A stretch of DNA of 64,000 nt from Nymphaea colorata (Eukaryota; Streptophyta; Magnoliopsida; Nymphaeales; Nymphaeaceae). Positions 25,601 through 38,963 of the stretch are shown one piece after another. The translations under genes and the position numbers were made by a program. Under the pieces are notes generated by a model, which saw nothing but the letters and a program-made list of their open reading frames with translations, was not told where the DNA came from and did no database searches. Location: NCBI RefSeq assembly GCF_008831285.2, contig NC_045148.1, positions 11,202,183 to 11,266,182 of the forward strand, given 5' to 3'. Every line of letters begins with the position of its first letter. Positions within the stretch are counted from its first letter, which is position 1.

Positions 25601-28462
25601 GTTTTCTGTGACAATGCTTAAAAGAGCTAATCAACTATTGGACATAAACACCTGAATGAACTGAAAAAAAAAGTCTAATTCCAACTCTTATTATTTAACA
25701 AATTAATGGCAGGTAATCTTTACTGCCTTGGTGCTTATGGAGGATGAAGCGGCCATGGTGTCAACCAGACATTTATGGACATTAATAATGATGCTGGCAC
25801 TCATAAACACACAGGTATATTTTATTCTATTTTAGGTACTTATACAGGCATCTAGGCATAGGGTTCTTTAAGGCCTGTTGTATCTCAGGCTAGCACCCTT
25901 GAGAGGTTTCAACTTTCAAGTAACAAATAGAAATACTACAAAACATTTATCCTGATTCAGTCCACATTCAAAAGCATGATTGAAAAATGAAAAGAGAAGG
26001 ATCTCATGCCTAAATACATAGCCGTGTGATCTGTACCATGATCGACTATAAGAATCATTAGGTTATCATTAAAAATTCAGGTACCAATCTGATTGTTATA
26101 TGAACTATAACATCTCCACAAAACTTTCCTCTTCAAAAAACAATATCCTAAAGGGACATAAAAGCATGAAACTATTATTAAAGATTCTTATGAACAAGAA
26201 GACTACAACCAATCATCTACCAACAGCAGCTTGGATTATTGAGAGTTTCAAACTAACTGCTAGATACTTGCCCTCTTATCCATTCTACTCGGGATCTGCA
26301 TGTTGGGATTTATTCTGCATATAGATATGCAGGTTCTTATACATTTAGTGAGTGACAACTAAAACAACTGTTAGTTGGGACTATGTACTGCCCATGCACC
26401 TTTGGGTGACTATGCACTGGAAGCACCTAGATGGGCATACTAATGTTGTTCCAATGGAAATTTAATTCGCATTTCTAAGAAAATAGGAGGAGACCAACCT
26501 CCCTCCAGCTTTCATCCAGAGAAGGGTAAATAACACGCCATGTCTAATGGACAATACATTCAAGACAAAATTACAGTTCACAAATGGCCAATTATACATG
26601 GAATGAGATAAATTAAACAGTTTCCCCTGAAATAGAAATTGTCCCAGACATAAAGTAACCAGTAATATGTCTAAATTCTCGTAAACATTTGATTACATGT
26701 CATACTTACTGTTTGCCTAATTTGAGGTGGTGCTTTCACTTGTGTGCTCATAAACCTAAAGCCATTCACAGCAAAGCCACCAACCTGTGATTGGAAAGTA
26801 ACACAAAGCAAAAGCTCAGCAAAGATTAATTAGAGCAATGAATCACACAGGACAAAAAGCCAATCTAGTACAAAGTACAAAGTACATGCTGTTAAGAGCT
26901 ATGATTCACCATATAAATATATGCATGTGCATTAGCCATGTAAGAGAATCCCATGACACATAAAATGATAGGCACCACAAGAGGGGATCAAAATGTGTAG
27001 ACAACCATTGGAAGAAAATTTTCCTTATGATTATAATGGAAGTCAGCAAAAATTAAGAACTGTCAGTTGCAATATAAAGAACTAGAAAGCCCAGATTCTA
27101 TTGGTATATATGCACAGGCTTGTTGAAGAAAAAATTTGTGCAGGACAACTGTCATGAATTCTGTGAGACAGGCAGACATTGAAGGAATGGAATAGTGCAT
27201 CGATCCTCAAACTGCAATTGATTGAAGATTATTTATCTCATTTTTTGTCATCCAAAACAAAAGACAATGTTTTATATAAGAGCAGCACTGTTTTTCTTAA
27301 AAAAAAGAAGCTTGTAAGGGTACAAATGAAATAACCAAGATCAGGAATAACTCACATGCAATGCTGTTCAGGTGTTCAACTATTCGATTTTGGATAAGCA
27401 AGGGTTTCATATTTAGGTGATCCGATTGAAGTGTGACAACAACAGCATCATTTCTATTGCCATTAGAAGACAAAAAAATTGACAACGAGATGGCTAAAGA
27501 GGCTGTTGACAGTTGCGTCGTTTCCAATATGACAAACATTCATTCACTTTTAGACCATTTGTCTGATAGTTAAAGCGGCAAAGGTACTGTAGCTTACCAC
27601 AATAGATTGGAGTAGCTTGACGTTTTCTCCATCACGTTCGTGGCCATCCTTAACTGGACTTGCTAATAAGCTTCGGTAAGCGAAACCTAACTTATGTTTT
27701 CGAGAAAACAAAATAATCAGATCGATAAAGCCCCATAGAATGGAGTGCCTGTTGACGAAGTTTTCTCAGTGAACACTCATGACATAATGAAACATGAAAA
27801 TACAAAATCTGCTGTCCAACCAAAGATCTATCAATACCATTTGTGATGTCTGAACTGAAGATTTTTGATCGAGAATATCCATTCTTGACTGACGCCACTG
27901 TTCCACTGCTCAAATATCTTCCAGACACACAAAACCTAGGCCAGCATATAAATGTTGAGAAACAAGAAAACAGACGACAGTGAAACCAACCCCTCCACTT
28001 AATATATTAATGGCATAACCAACAACAGGAAACGCATAATAGTATCAACACAGAGAAAACAAAACTCTTAACTCATCAGCCGCAAAGAAGAGAAAATGAC
28101 ATACAAATGCTGATGAAAATTGGACTAATTTTAAAACAAAATCGTAAAGAAAAAGCAAACAAGAACTGTCCGTTAGGGAAAAAGCAAGAATAAAAAATCA
28201 TAGAAAGAGAAATGTTGAATCCTGCAGTGAGGAGATGCAAAATAAGAACAAACAACCGCATAAATCAGAGTAAAACAGAAATCCAGCACAGAAACGAGAA
28301 AAAAAATCAAAGAAACCTAAAACCATTTACTTCGAAAACGATCAGCAGCAATTGGAGCAACAAGAGAGGGGAATGGGGAACCGTGACTCACAAGGAGGAA
28401 ACCTCGCTCTCCTGGAAGCCACGCCGGAGGATCCGGAAGGCCTGCAACCTGGCGAAAGCCAT
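18489..28462 (-). CDS. Tim44-like mitochondrial protein, mitoribosomal mL45 type
   Basis: Twelve coding exons on the minus strand: 28392-28462 (ATG), 27838-27935, 27598-27686, 26710-26784, 25004-25086, 23815-23866, 23088-23180, 22342-22410, 22059-22160, 21561-21629, 20132-20188 and 18489-18575 (TAG). They total 945 nt, 314 aa. The N-terminus is rich in Arg and Ser with few acidic residues (MAFARLQAFRILRRGF...), a mitochondrial presequence. The mature part carries LLSPGFVYEPY, REPISFWRR, KLRKLAGYSRQQFYKEAL, VYWELVEPAVKIRTLRARM and a final WRLCGRISL, matching plant Tim44-related proteins (Arabidopsis At5g27395, about 313 aa), now regarded as mitoribosome large-subunit mL45. It should tether or stabilise the ribosome at the inner membrane. 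It is not Tim44 itself: it is shorter and lacks the N-terminal motor-binding region. Family call firm, role by homology. Confidence 0.9.
19258..19330 (+). mobile_element. Possible one-ended hAT-like MITE remnant
   Basis: The sequence cagcggtggagccag at 19261 resembles the terminal repeat (CAGTGGCGGAGCCA) of the elements at 37704 and 59873, followed by a similar T-rich stretch. No matching right end was found, so it is a fragment at best. It lies in the last coding-side intron of the mL45 gene. Confidence 0.35.
19595..19704. repeat. 19-bp perfect inverted repeat around (AC)n(AT)n
   Basis: Left arm gaaccaggtcatcactgca (19595-19613) is the exact reverse complement of the right arm (19686-19704). 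The interior is about 70 bases of AC then AT dinucleotides, itself self-complementary. The whole unit could fold as one long hairpin or extrude as a cruciform. It lies in an mL45 intron. Confidence 0.9.
23746..23767. repeat. (GA)n microsatellite in mL45 intron
   Basis: About ten GA units 50 bases downstream (sense strand) of the short 52-nt exon. Confidence 0.85.
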
Positions 28463-29614
28463 GACCGCCGGAAAGAAGCCACAGTGAAGAAGGAGGAGCA
28501 CGAAGAATGGGAGGGACCGGTCCCGTTTTCTGTTTTCAAACGCCAGAGAACGAGGACGGAGATGCCACTGGACTGCCGCCAACTCTTTGACTGGGAGTGG
28601 GGGAGACCGGGCCAGGTTGCAGACTTGCGCTCGTGCCGCATCGATTCGGACCGGAGGATTATAAAACTGGATCTAATTCTGGATCCGATAAAAATACCAT
28701 AAAACTACCTAAATTTTCATGAATTTAGAGAAAGCTCAGCGAGTTTTACAATTTACATATACCCGACCCTCAAACAAAACCGTCTCTAGTTTATCGACAC
28801 CTCCCCAAAATGAGGTAACACCAACTAACGCCCATTAAAATATCGGCTGAGACTGGAACAATTCAAGCTTTATCGACCCGTATCGGCTGGTTTGACCATG
28901 TATTGGTCGATATTTCAAGAAAACAATAGCAAAAATATTTTCCTTATTGCCGACACAACCAAGTCATTAAAGTTTGCCATACAAGCTTCAAACCGATACG
29001 GTTCATGACTTCTCGGATAGCTCGCCACCTATTCTTAATTTGTTCATTTTGTCAAACGAGGTTATCCAACCAACTAGAAAACAAGTTTTTTTGTCAAATG
29101 GGTTTATGGCAAAACTTGGTTAGTGTTGTTCCATGAGGTTTTTTTTACTTGTTGTTCAAACAAAAACAAAAAAGCTTTCATGTGTGAAATCTGTAAAAAT
29201 AATGAAATATATGGTGATTGGTATAAACGCTAATATTTTTTATATTTCGTCAAAACGTAATGCAACGTAAAATTGAAAGCAGCCATAAACACAGAAGGCA
29301 TGAAAAAGAAAATAATTCAGCATTCTTTTCTTGATAATGTTAACGAGTCGTAAATCCGTAATCCTCAACAAATAAGAATTAATTGAAACATGAAACACCA
29401 CTTTTGTTAAAAAAAGCAAAATCCAGGCGTACGTATTAATTACGACGAAAGGGTGGGCTAACACGTAGTGCCTTTTTTATCCTTCTCTCGCCTGTCCCTG
29501 TACATCACCGTCGAGGAGAGGGGTATAAAATGGAGAACCCTCAAACAGAAGCCGGCAGCACCGCGCTGCTTGCAATTGCAGGCTGTTACGGCGATCGATC
29601 CTGAGAGAGGCGCC
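28463..29614. promoter_or_regulatory. Divergent promoter interval between mL45 and BSD genes
   Basis: About 1.15 kb separates the two head-to-head start codons. On the BSD side TATAAAA at 29524-29530 lies 85-91 bases before the ATG and is a good TATA box. The mL45 side shows no clear TATA. The middle is AT-rich with no coding signal. Minus-strand frames across 28342-28641 are the shadow of mL45 exon 1 and its leader. Confidence 0.5.
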
Positions 29615-31012
29615 ATGAATTTCTTTAAAACTGTCTTCTCCGATGAGCATCTTCCAAACCCAAAAGGGAAAGAAGAAGAAAACGACGAAGATGATGCGGA
29701 AGAGAGGCCTATTCTTAATGCTAACCCCAAGGAGGGAGCGGAAGGGGAAGGGAAGAGCCAATCTACCTCGGATCCAGACGCCACTTCTGCTGCGAGGTCA
29801 ACCAGTTGGGGCTTCGGCTCCCTCTTGAAGACAATCACCACCAGATCGGAGCAGGTGATGGAGTCATACCGCCGAGACCTCGAGGAGTTCCGCGCTGGGC
29901 TCACCCAGGAGACGGCGGCCGCCGCCCGAGCCGTCGTCGCCAATCTCCCCCGGTCGTTGGATGACGGCGCCTCGGTCGCCCAGGAGTCCCTCGAATCCGT
30001 CGGCCAGGCTATCGACGTCGTCTTCAAGGGTACGGCCGACCTCATATCCCATGGTAAGGAGGCCCTTCTCTCTCTGGACAACCCCGCTTCTGCTGCTACT
30101 ACGGCGTCGAGTTCTAGTACCAAAAAAATCAGTAGGTTTGAGATGGAATTACACGCCATTCAGTGCGATCAGACCACGTACTGTGAGGATCCCGACGACG
30201 TTGATGAGTTTAATAAGTGGAAATCAGAGTTCTGTCTGCTAGAGAAGGGGGAGGAGATTGAAGAATTGTTACAGGAGAATGTGATTGTTAGTGGGTTCTT
30301 CGCGAAATTGGTGCCCAAAAATGTCGATTCGAATGCTTTCTGGAGTAGGTATTTCTTCAGGGTCCACAAGCTCAAGCAAGTAGAGGAAGCTAGAGCTCAT
30401 CTTGTAAAGAGGGTGATTTCTGCGGATGAGGATGAGGATCTGAGTTGGGAGGTTGACGACGATGATTATGAGGAAGAATCACATAAGAATGATGTTAAGG
30501 ACAAGAAGGAAGCTAAGGATGATGATGTTGGTTCAGAAAATAGGGATGCGACCATTGTAAAAACAACTAAGATTGGTAGTGACTTGGAAGAGAAGAAACT
30601 GGGTACGGAGTCGATCCTTGAGAGTAAGGTTCTCCAGACTCCGAGCAATCCTAGACACGGTGAGGATCCTGAGTCCTGCGGGAAGGATACTGAAATAAAG
30701 GACGATCAGTTGGCGGAGGAGAGCAGGGCTTCTGGTGGTAAGGCATCAGGAGGAGCAAAATTAGGTGCTGGGGAATCGGGTAAAGTTGATGAGTCTTCAG
30801 TTATGGACAGCCAAGTTTCAGTCCAGGAGGAAGATGAGATTGGCTGGGATGAGATTGAAGATATTGGCAGCGGTGACGAGAAGAAAATGGCTACTAGTGG
30901 TGCAAGCCCAAACAAGATTGATATCCGCAAGCGGTTGACCATTGCAGATGATGACGAAGAGCTCAGTTGGGATATTGAAGATGATGAGGATGCTGTTGCA
31001 ACTAAGCCTTGA
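29615..31012 (+). CDS. BSD domain-containing protein (intronless)
   Basis: Single open frame of 465 aa. I place the start at 29615 (MNFFKTVFSDEH) because the frame, though open upstream to 29468, would otherwise include the TATA box at 29524. Residues 1-70 are acidic; about 70-160 form an amphipathic region with WGFGSLLKTITTRSEQ. A BSD domain occupies about 225-285, showing FNKWKSEFCL and the signature Phe-Trp pair in NAFWSRYFFRVHKL. The tail is acidic and repetitive, with DEDLSWEVDD, EIGWDEIED and ELSWDIEDD: three Trp-in-acidic-patch motifs. BSD domains are small three-helix modules in TFIIH p62, synapse-associated proteins and DOS2-like proteins. This matches the plant BSD1/DOS2-like group, whose role is poorly known. 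Confidence 0.88.
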   Translation: MNFFKTVFSDEHLPNPKGKEEENDEDDAEERPILNANPKEGAEGEGKSQSTSDPDATSAARSTSWGFGSLLKTITTRSEQVMESYRRDLEEFRAGLTQETAAAARAVVANLPRSLDDGASVAQESLESVGQAIDVVFKGTADLISHGKEALLSLDNPASAATTASSSSTKKISRFEMELHAIQCDQTTYCEDPDDVDEFNKWKSEFCLLEKGEEIEELLQENVIVSGFFAKLVPKNVDSNAFWSRYFFRVHKLKQVEEARAHLVKRVISADEDEDLSWEVDDDDYEEESHKNDVKDKKEAKDDDVGSENRDATIVKTTKIGSDLEEKKLGTESILESKVLQTPSNPRHGEDPESCGKDTEIKDDQLAEESRASGGKASGGAKLGAGESGKVDESSVMDSQVSVQEEDEIGWDEIEDIGSGDEKKMATSGASPNKIDIRKRLTIADDDEELSWDIEDDEDAVATKP

Positions 31013-32203
31013 CTAAAATCTCAATGAGATTGCAGTTGTGTTGCTATGATGTTTTCTATGGTGTCTTTTCCTGGAACTCCTTCAAATGATTATTCGGTTT
31101 CTCATATATGTATATACTTTTATGTATATGTTAATAACTGTTCATTTAAGTTGGAATTGTCTCATGTATGGTTGACTGGTACTCGCAATTTTACATTCGT
31201 GAACATATATGCCTTGATATTCCTTCTATTTTCTCGTTGCTAATTGCAAATGGTATACTTGCTTAGAAGAGCTTCAACCAAAGCTGTCTCACTTACCCAT
31301 TTTTCGACGTCCATTGCTTGGTAATGTTGCCCAGGCCCCAGGATTGTCCTACATGGAATTCTCTGGTAAAGTTTCAGTCTCAGTCCTGGTATTATACTAC
31401 ATGGATTGGAAATGTGCTAATAGCAGAACTTGCTTGTGGTGTCGAACTAGCTATTTCAGGAGGGTCACGAGAAAATATATAATTGCCAATATTGGCGTGT
31501 AAGCGTTCTTTCATGCTATACATGGTCATTATGAAGTTTTCAGGTCTTACGTCTCTCATGTTCTCCATTCGTATGACTGCATTGTTAAGTGGACGCCGCT
31601 GAATTCTCCTGATTTCTTTCCATGTGAAATTAACTGCCTGTTAAACTACAATGCTAAACACGAGTGGTTCTACAGGTGGAAATTGCAATGGAACCATAAC
31701 CTTATATAATGTCTCCTGCACGAACCCAGAAGCTGTTGGTTATGTCCAGTGTAAGCTGCTGAATATGCTGCTGATGTTTTTTTCGAAGAAAAGAGGCTGC
31801 AAAGATACTTCCCTACCACTCCTAATCTACTTACAAAGGTAAAGGTACAGGGAAGTGAACACGACTCGGAAATCAGCACATCCGAATCAGGGGAATGGGT
31901 TCACGATGCTTCTGTATCGTAACGGCATGCAACAACAGGAACCAGACTAGCAATTTTTCCGTAGTGTAATCCATCTGAAAGATGGGTATTGTAAGCCGCT
32001 CCTGTGTTTAACTACAACTAGTTCTGATGCATTTTTCTATCTTTGCACTTCTCCCATAGTCATCAAGATATTATGCAGGTAAAACTTAGCTCTTCTCGGT
32101 TCATCTAAAGCTTGCTTTGCCTGTTCAATGGGTCAAGCTCAAACTTAGCTCAAACTCTTGCGCCGATGTGCTGAACATCAGCATTTAATGTTCGAATGGC
32201 TTT

Positions 32204-32253
32204 GGATTTAATGCACATAAGAATCATTTGGATTTAATGCACATAAGAATCAT
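32204..32253. repeat. 25-bp perfect tandem duplication
   Basis: The phrase ggatttaatgcacataagaa occurs twice back to back. Confidence 0.85.
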
Positions 32254-33099
32254 TCTTCTGGAAGTGCGTTTTCCAGAAATTTGCTGAGTACTTGTATGGA
32301 GGTAGATCGGAAGACATTTAGAATCTTGTCCGGTGAACTGGCAAATTGATCTGTATTGACTGGAAAGAAATGGGATAAATGGGGAAAGAAATGGGATAAA
32401 TGGACCCCTCTTCCAAAGGCTGGTAAAAGCTTATCTTGGACGCTCTATTTGCAGGGAGATGGCAATGTGGTCTTCCGGCTATAATCTTTTTCAGGGGAGC
32501 CTGCATCAGCGTAAATGAAGGGTGGCACATTGTGTTCGGTAGAATTTGCCCATCTTCTATATTTAACTTTGGAAGCCAGTAAAGGTGACCGCTATAATTG
32601 TCAGGAATGCGCTGGAGAGCAGGGGGAACTCCATGGTTAGGATGAGCAGCTGTCCTCCGGTGAACTTTCACCTCAAAATTGGATGAAGTCAAAATTCTCT
32701 CTTTCTGACTTTCTTCCTCAATTTCAAAGCTTAGATATTGTTCTGCCATGTGAAGGTTTTCCTGGGCTTCCTCGTCCCTCCCTGTGGTTATCTTTACACG
32801 AAGAAAAGTGATCAAAGTCAAATACACATGTACAGGCTTACTGAATTTGTTATGATGTGTGTGCAATTTTATGATGGAAGTTGTGAGGAGGAAAAAACAA
32901 GGACAAAACCTTCATTGTAGGGGCGCATTGTATTTGATTTTATTATACTGACTAAACCTGTAGGAATCCAAATATAACCCCAGCTTGCCTATCAAATAAA
33001 AGTCGTCGCCAAACCAAAAAGTGTTTCCCAAGCATCTAAGCTATGGCCTACTAATAGATGTGTTATTTCTGAATGAAGCATCTAAGCTTATTTGCTGAT

Positions 33100-33345
33100 A
33101 CTTCCTGGTCCAAAGATCTGCACGTTCTCCCCTATGAGAAATATGGTATAAGCAACGATTTTGAAAACATTCTAACCTGGAGGTCTGACCATTCCAAGAT
33201 AATTAGCAGGCATACTATATGGGAGGCCTTAAGAACTAGAGGTACAAAAAATGAATGGCGTGGCAGCATATGGATAACCTGGGTACTCCTAAATCCAAGT
33301 GGATTTTTTACACGGGTTGTGAAGGGCGACTGGTGTGAGATACAA
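33100..33345 (+). pseudogene. LINE (L1-type) relic, zf-RVT region
   Basis: The frame reads DFENILTWRSDHSKI, then TIWEALRTRGTKNEW and GSIWITWVL. This order (D..W....G.F....W..LR..G....W...IW) is the region just after the reverse transcriptase in plant L1-type LINE ORF2 proteins (zf-RVT family). The expected zinc-binding Cys/His residues are absent and no reverse-transcriptase motif precedes it, so it is a short dead fragment. Confidence 0.55.
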
Positions 33346-34682
33346 GGTTAATCATATTGGGGTTCAACATTCTATATGCCATATTTCAAGGCAAATGTGG
33401 ATTTTGAGAACTACTACCTCCAAGCAGCTTGGTTCATTTTGCACCTGCAGAATAGTTACAAGTATGAAAGGCCTGATAGAATTTCCTAATTCAGGGCTTC
33501 TATCACGGAGATATTGTAGGGAGAAATTGTTTATGCTGAAGTGGAGTGAAGAAGGAAGAGCAGAAAAGAACTCAGGTCTGGGCGGAAGTGCAGATCCCCT
33601 GGGATGATTGCGGGGGTGATAATGACCTTTAACCTCCACATTGTCTCCTGTAGCAGGTCCGGGTCCGGTTGGCATTGCTGCTCGTTACGGCCCAGCATGA
33701 TGTTGGGAACCAAGCGTTGCTATGGCTATGACTTTCCGATTGATGCCTATGGGGTTTCAATTGACGCCTCAGAGTGCTCATGAAGAACGGGCAGCTGCAA
33801 TCAAGGTTTGCAATTTTGGTCCAATTTAACAACCAAGGTATCCGCAGGCCTATCAGTTCATCCATCAGTAGTGGACTTTGCTTAAACCGCTTAGACCTGC
33901 AACAAAGGTTCAGCTCTGTGCTTCCAACGATTGCTGTACCTAGCAAGCTGGTGTATACGTCTGTTACTGCCCTGTTCAAGGAGCAGTGTGAGGAGAGGAA
34001 ATGTTCTCCTTAGTATCTATCTCATGGTCTAAGGACAGACACCTCCTCCGCCATCCTTTCTTCATCGTCCACCCTCGTCCTTTCAACTCTCATGCCCCTG
34101 ACCAGGAGCAGCTAAAAACATCGGCTTGACAAAAGTATTCATGAAAGGCTAATCCAGCAAGTTTTTCTTTGCAATCAAGAACGGGAGCTTCAAGTACACT
34201 CGAACTAGGAAAGCCAGTCGGCCACTTCCAAGAAATCTCCAACATGAGCATCATGTCGGATCCCAAATTTCCACAACCAAACCACAACCAGGGAAACTGC
34301 AATCAGCAAATAGAAAGCCCACCCAAAAACATCGAGAGTTCAACACCCGGCCGCAGTTATAGCCCCGTGCTGTTAACCACTACCAGATATGCTCAACGAA
34401 AGGAGCAAATACAGAAACTTGTATCAGCTGGAACGCACAAATTAAATTTAGAAAACAGAAACGTGTGAATTACATGATTTGTTGTGGTTGATGAAATTCC
34501 AAGATATGAACGAGAAACACGCCATGTGTAACATGATTCAAAATTCAAATTTTAATTCAAAATCTTCAACAATGACAACGAAACAAAAACTAATAAATGT
34601 CATACAGCACAACCTTCATATTAAAAGGCAATGGGAAACAAAATTGTCCAAGGTGTCTAATGTCCCCCTACCAGAAAAAATA

Positions 34683-37296
<2,614 letters not shown>

Positions 37297-37393
37297 GTTT
37301 GAGTCTCCGAGGAAGCAGCGGAGGCACTGTGCTTCTTCTCCTGTCGGGAAAACCCTTCACCCAAACGCTGCGAAGGCCGTCGTCCATCTTTTT

Positions 37394-37406
37394 TAGGGTT
37401 TAAATA
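37394..37406 (-). promoter_or_regulatory. Telo box overlapping TATA-like element, eS4 promoter
   Basis: On the minus strand this reads TATTTAAACCCTA: a TATA-like TATTTAAA running into the telo box AAACCCTA, 98-110 bases before the eS4 ATG. Telo boxes near the start site are a hallmark of plant translation-machinery genes. Confidence 0.65.
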
Positions 37407-37703
37407 CCTCATGGGTGGAAAACCCTACCAGATGATAACTTGCGGTTCGGATCTGAAGGTGAGAGGTTTGATTCGCAGAGCGAAAGTGGTAACCCCCGTT
37501 TGGATTTAGGAATGACTGACCCGACCCTTTAGAAGGACAACCGTTGTATTGTTCGCCTCAATACAAATGTATCAGAGAACACAATACTTATTTAAATGCT
37601 AAATGTATATCTTATATAAAATATTTTAATGATTAAAAACATTATTTTTAAATTAAAATATTAGAAAATATGTTCCAACAACACGATATTATTATTATCG
37701 TAC

Positions 37704-37938
37704 CAATGGCGGAGCCAAAACTTTTCGGCTAATTCAAAAAATTTTAAACCTTTTAAATACTTAGCAAAAGTATGAAGAAGTGCTAGTACATAAATAAGTA
37801 AATAATTGAGAGACACCAATATATAAATAAGCAAATATGCAAGAAGAACTAATATGTGAATAAATTTTGTAAGACCATGTGGGCAACTGCCCACACCAGT
37901 CCACATGCAGTAAAATCCACTTGTGGCTCTGCTGCATT
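37704..37938. mobile_element. hAT-like MITE
   Basis: Left end CAATGGCGGAGCCA and right end TGGCTCTGCTGCATT are imperfect inverted repeats (13 bases with one 2-nt indel). The interior includes GTGGGCAACTGCCCAC. The same termini and an ACTGCCCA core occur in the element at 59873-60017. About 235 bp, non-coding. No clear target-site duplication. Confidence 0.6.
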
Positions 37939-38554
37939 AAAATGTGGGATAGCTGGCTCCGCATATCATGAATGCTTGCCAATTTCATGTGTATTTCTCT
38001 TTTTCAAGTAGATAGTAACTCAGTTTTAAACCTTTATAGTGATAGAATTTCACCTTATGAAGTGATGCCCAAGGGAATCCAACCTTACTGTTCATCTGGC
38101 AGCTAAGACTCCCCTCATGAGACCAACCCTTTGCTTCTATCTGTACTATGTTTCTTTTGACCGATTCCACTTTCTTTGGTTTAAGTTGAGTAGATCCATA
38201 ACACATTCGATTTTTTGCTATGAAAATGACTTGGCAAAGGTTGTGTACACAAGTTTTTAATAATGTTTGATAGTTGTACATACTCAGGCTTTTTACTGCT
38301 TAATCACATTGACAATTTTTAGTTGTAGACTAAAACATCTTACCAGGAAAATTGAAAAGTTAAACAAGCTATGAGATTCAAAAGTGATGCATTTCTCTGC
38401 ACCTTTGGCCCGATTTGAGCAGCTCAGTGTGAAGGCTAACTGAATTCATGTCGTCGAGTGAGAATGGTAGAGTCACTTACTATCAGATCAGATTGTAAGA
38501 CCTCTCATGTAACATGCAATGAATGGGTAATCTACAAGCTACAAGCCCTAAAGG

Positions 38555-38740
38555 GCATAGCTCACATGGGCGGGTGGCGGGTTGAAGGCACGTCTCTAGT
38601 TCAGAAGAACTATGTGCAAGTTGGAGTACCCAATTGAACTAAGGAAGGGTGGGGAGGGAGGGAAGCGGCCTTTGGCTCAGGCTGTCCGATAACCCTCTTG
38701 GTCTCGCTCACTTGGAATGGGTAAACCAGGTGTATGTTTC
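38555..38740 (+). mobile_element. SINE-like sequence (tRNA-derived head), degenerate
   Basis: The phrase GGCATAGCTCACATGGGCGG looks like a degraded polymerase III A box, and TAGTTCAGAAGAAC about 30 bases on like a degraded B box, the usual start of plant SINEs. No tail or target duplication could be defined. Confidence 0.35.
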
Positions 38741-38837
38741 ATGCTCTGAAACAAGGGCTGGCAAGTGCCCAGTTTTCATTTCGATTATTCAGGGTGTCAA
38801 CTCTTTGTGCTACAAATGAGGGTTACCAATGTTTAAG

Positions 38838-38963
38838 TCAAAGGGACAGGATGAAATAACTATACGATGCATAATTCCACATCCATCTTCATCCCAAGAT
38901 CGGGCATGGCATTTCCAAGTTCGCAACTGACGTAAACAAAGGGACAGGATGAAATAACTATAC
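38838..38963. repeat. 27-bp direct repeat, 98 bp apart
   Basis: The phrase caaagggacaggatgaaata, continuing to actatac, occurs at 38838 and again at 38937 without change. Confidence 0.8.

Larger units (their letters stand above)
31013..34682. other. Convergent intergenic region, BSD gene to eS4 gene
   Basis: Holds the 3' ends of the two converging genes, two short tandem duplications (about 25 bp near 32204-32253 and 22 bp near 32360-32402) and a LINE relic at 33100-33345. Minus-strand frames at 32318-32866 and 33629-33979 have no recognisable domain and cross the repeats. I see no further gene. Confidence 0.5.

Noticed and set aside
29468-29614. In-frame 49-codon N-terminal extension of the BSD protein
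   Set aside because: The TATA box at 29524 lies within it, so transcription probably starts after it; MNFFKTVFSDEH is a typical start.
33629-33979. 116-codon minus-strand frame as a gene
   Set aside because: No domain, no splice partners; lies next to a LINE relic and is probably repeat-derived.
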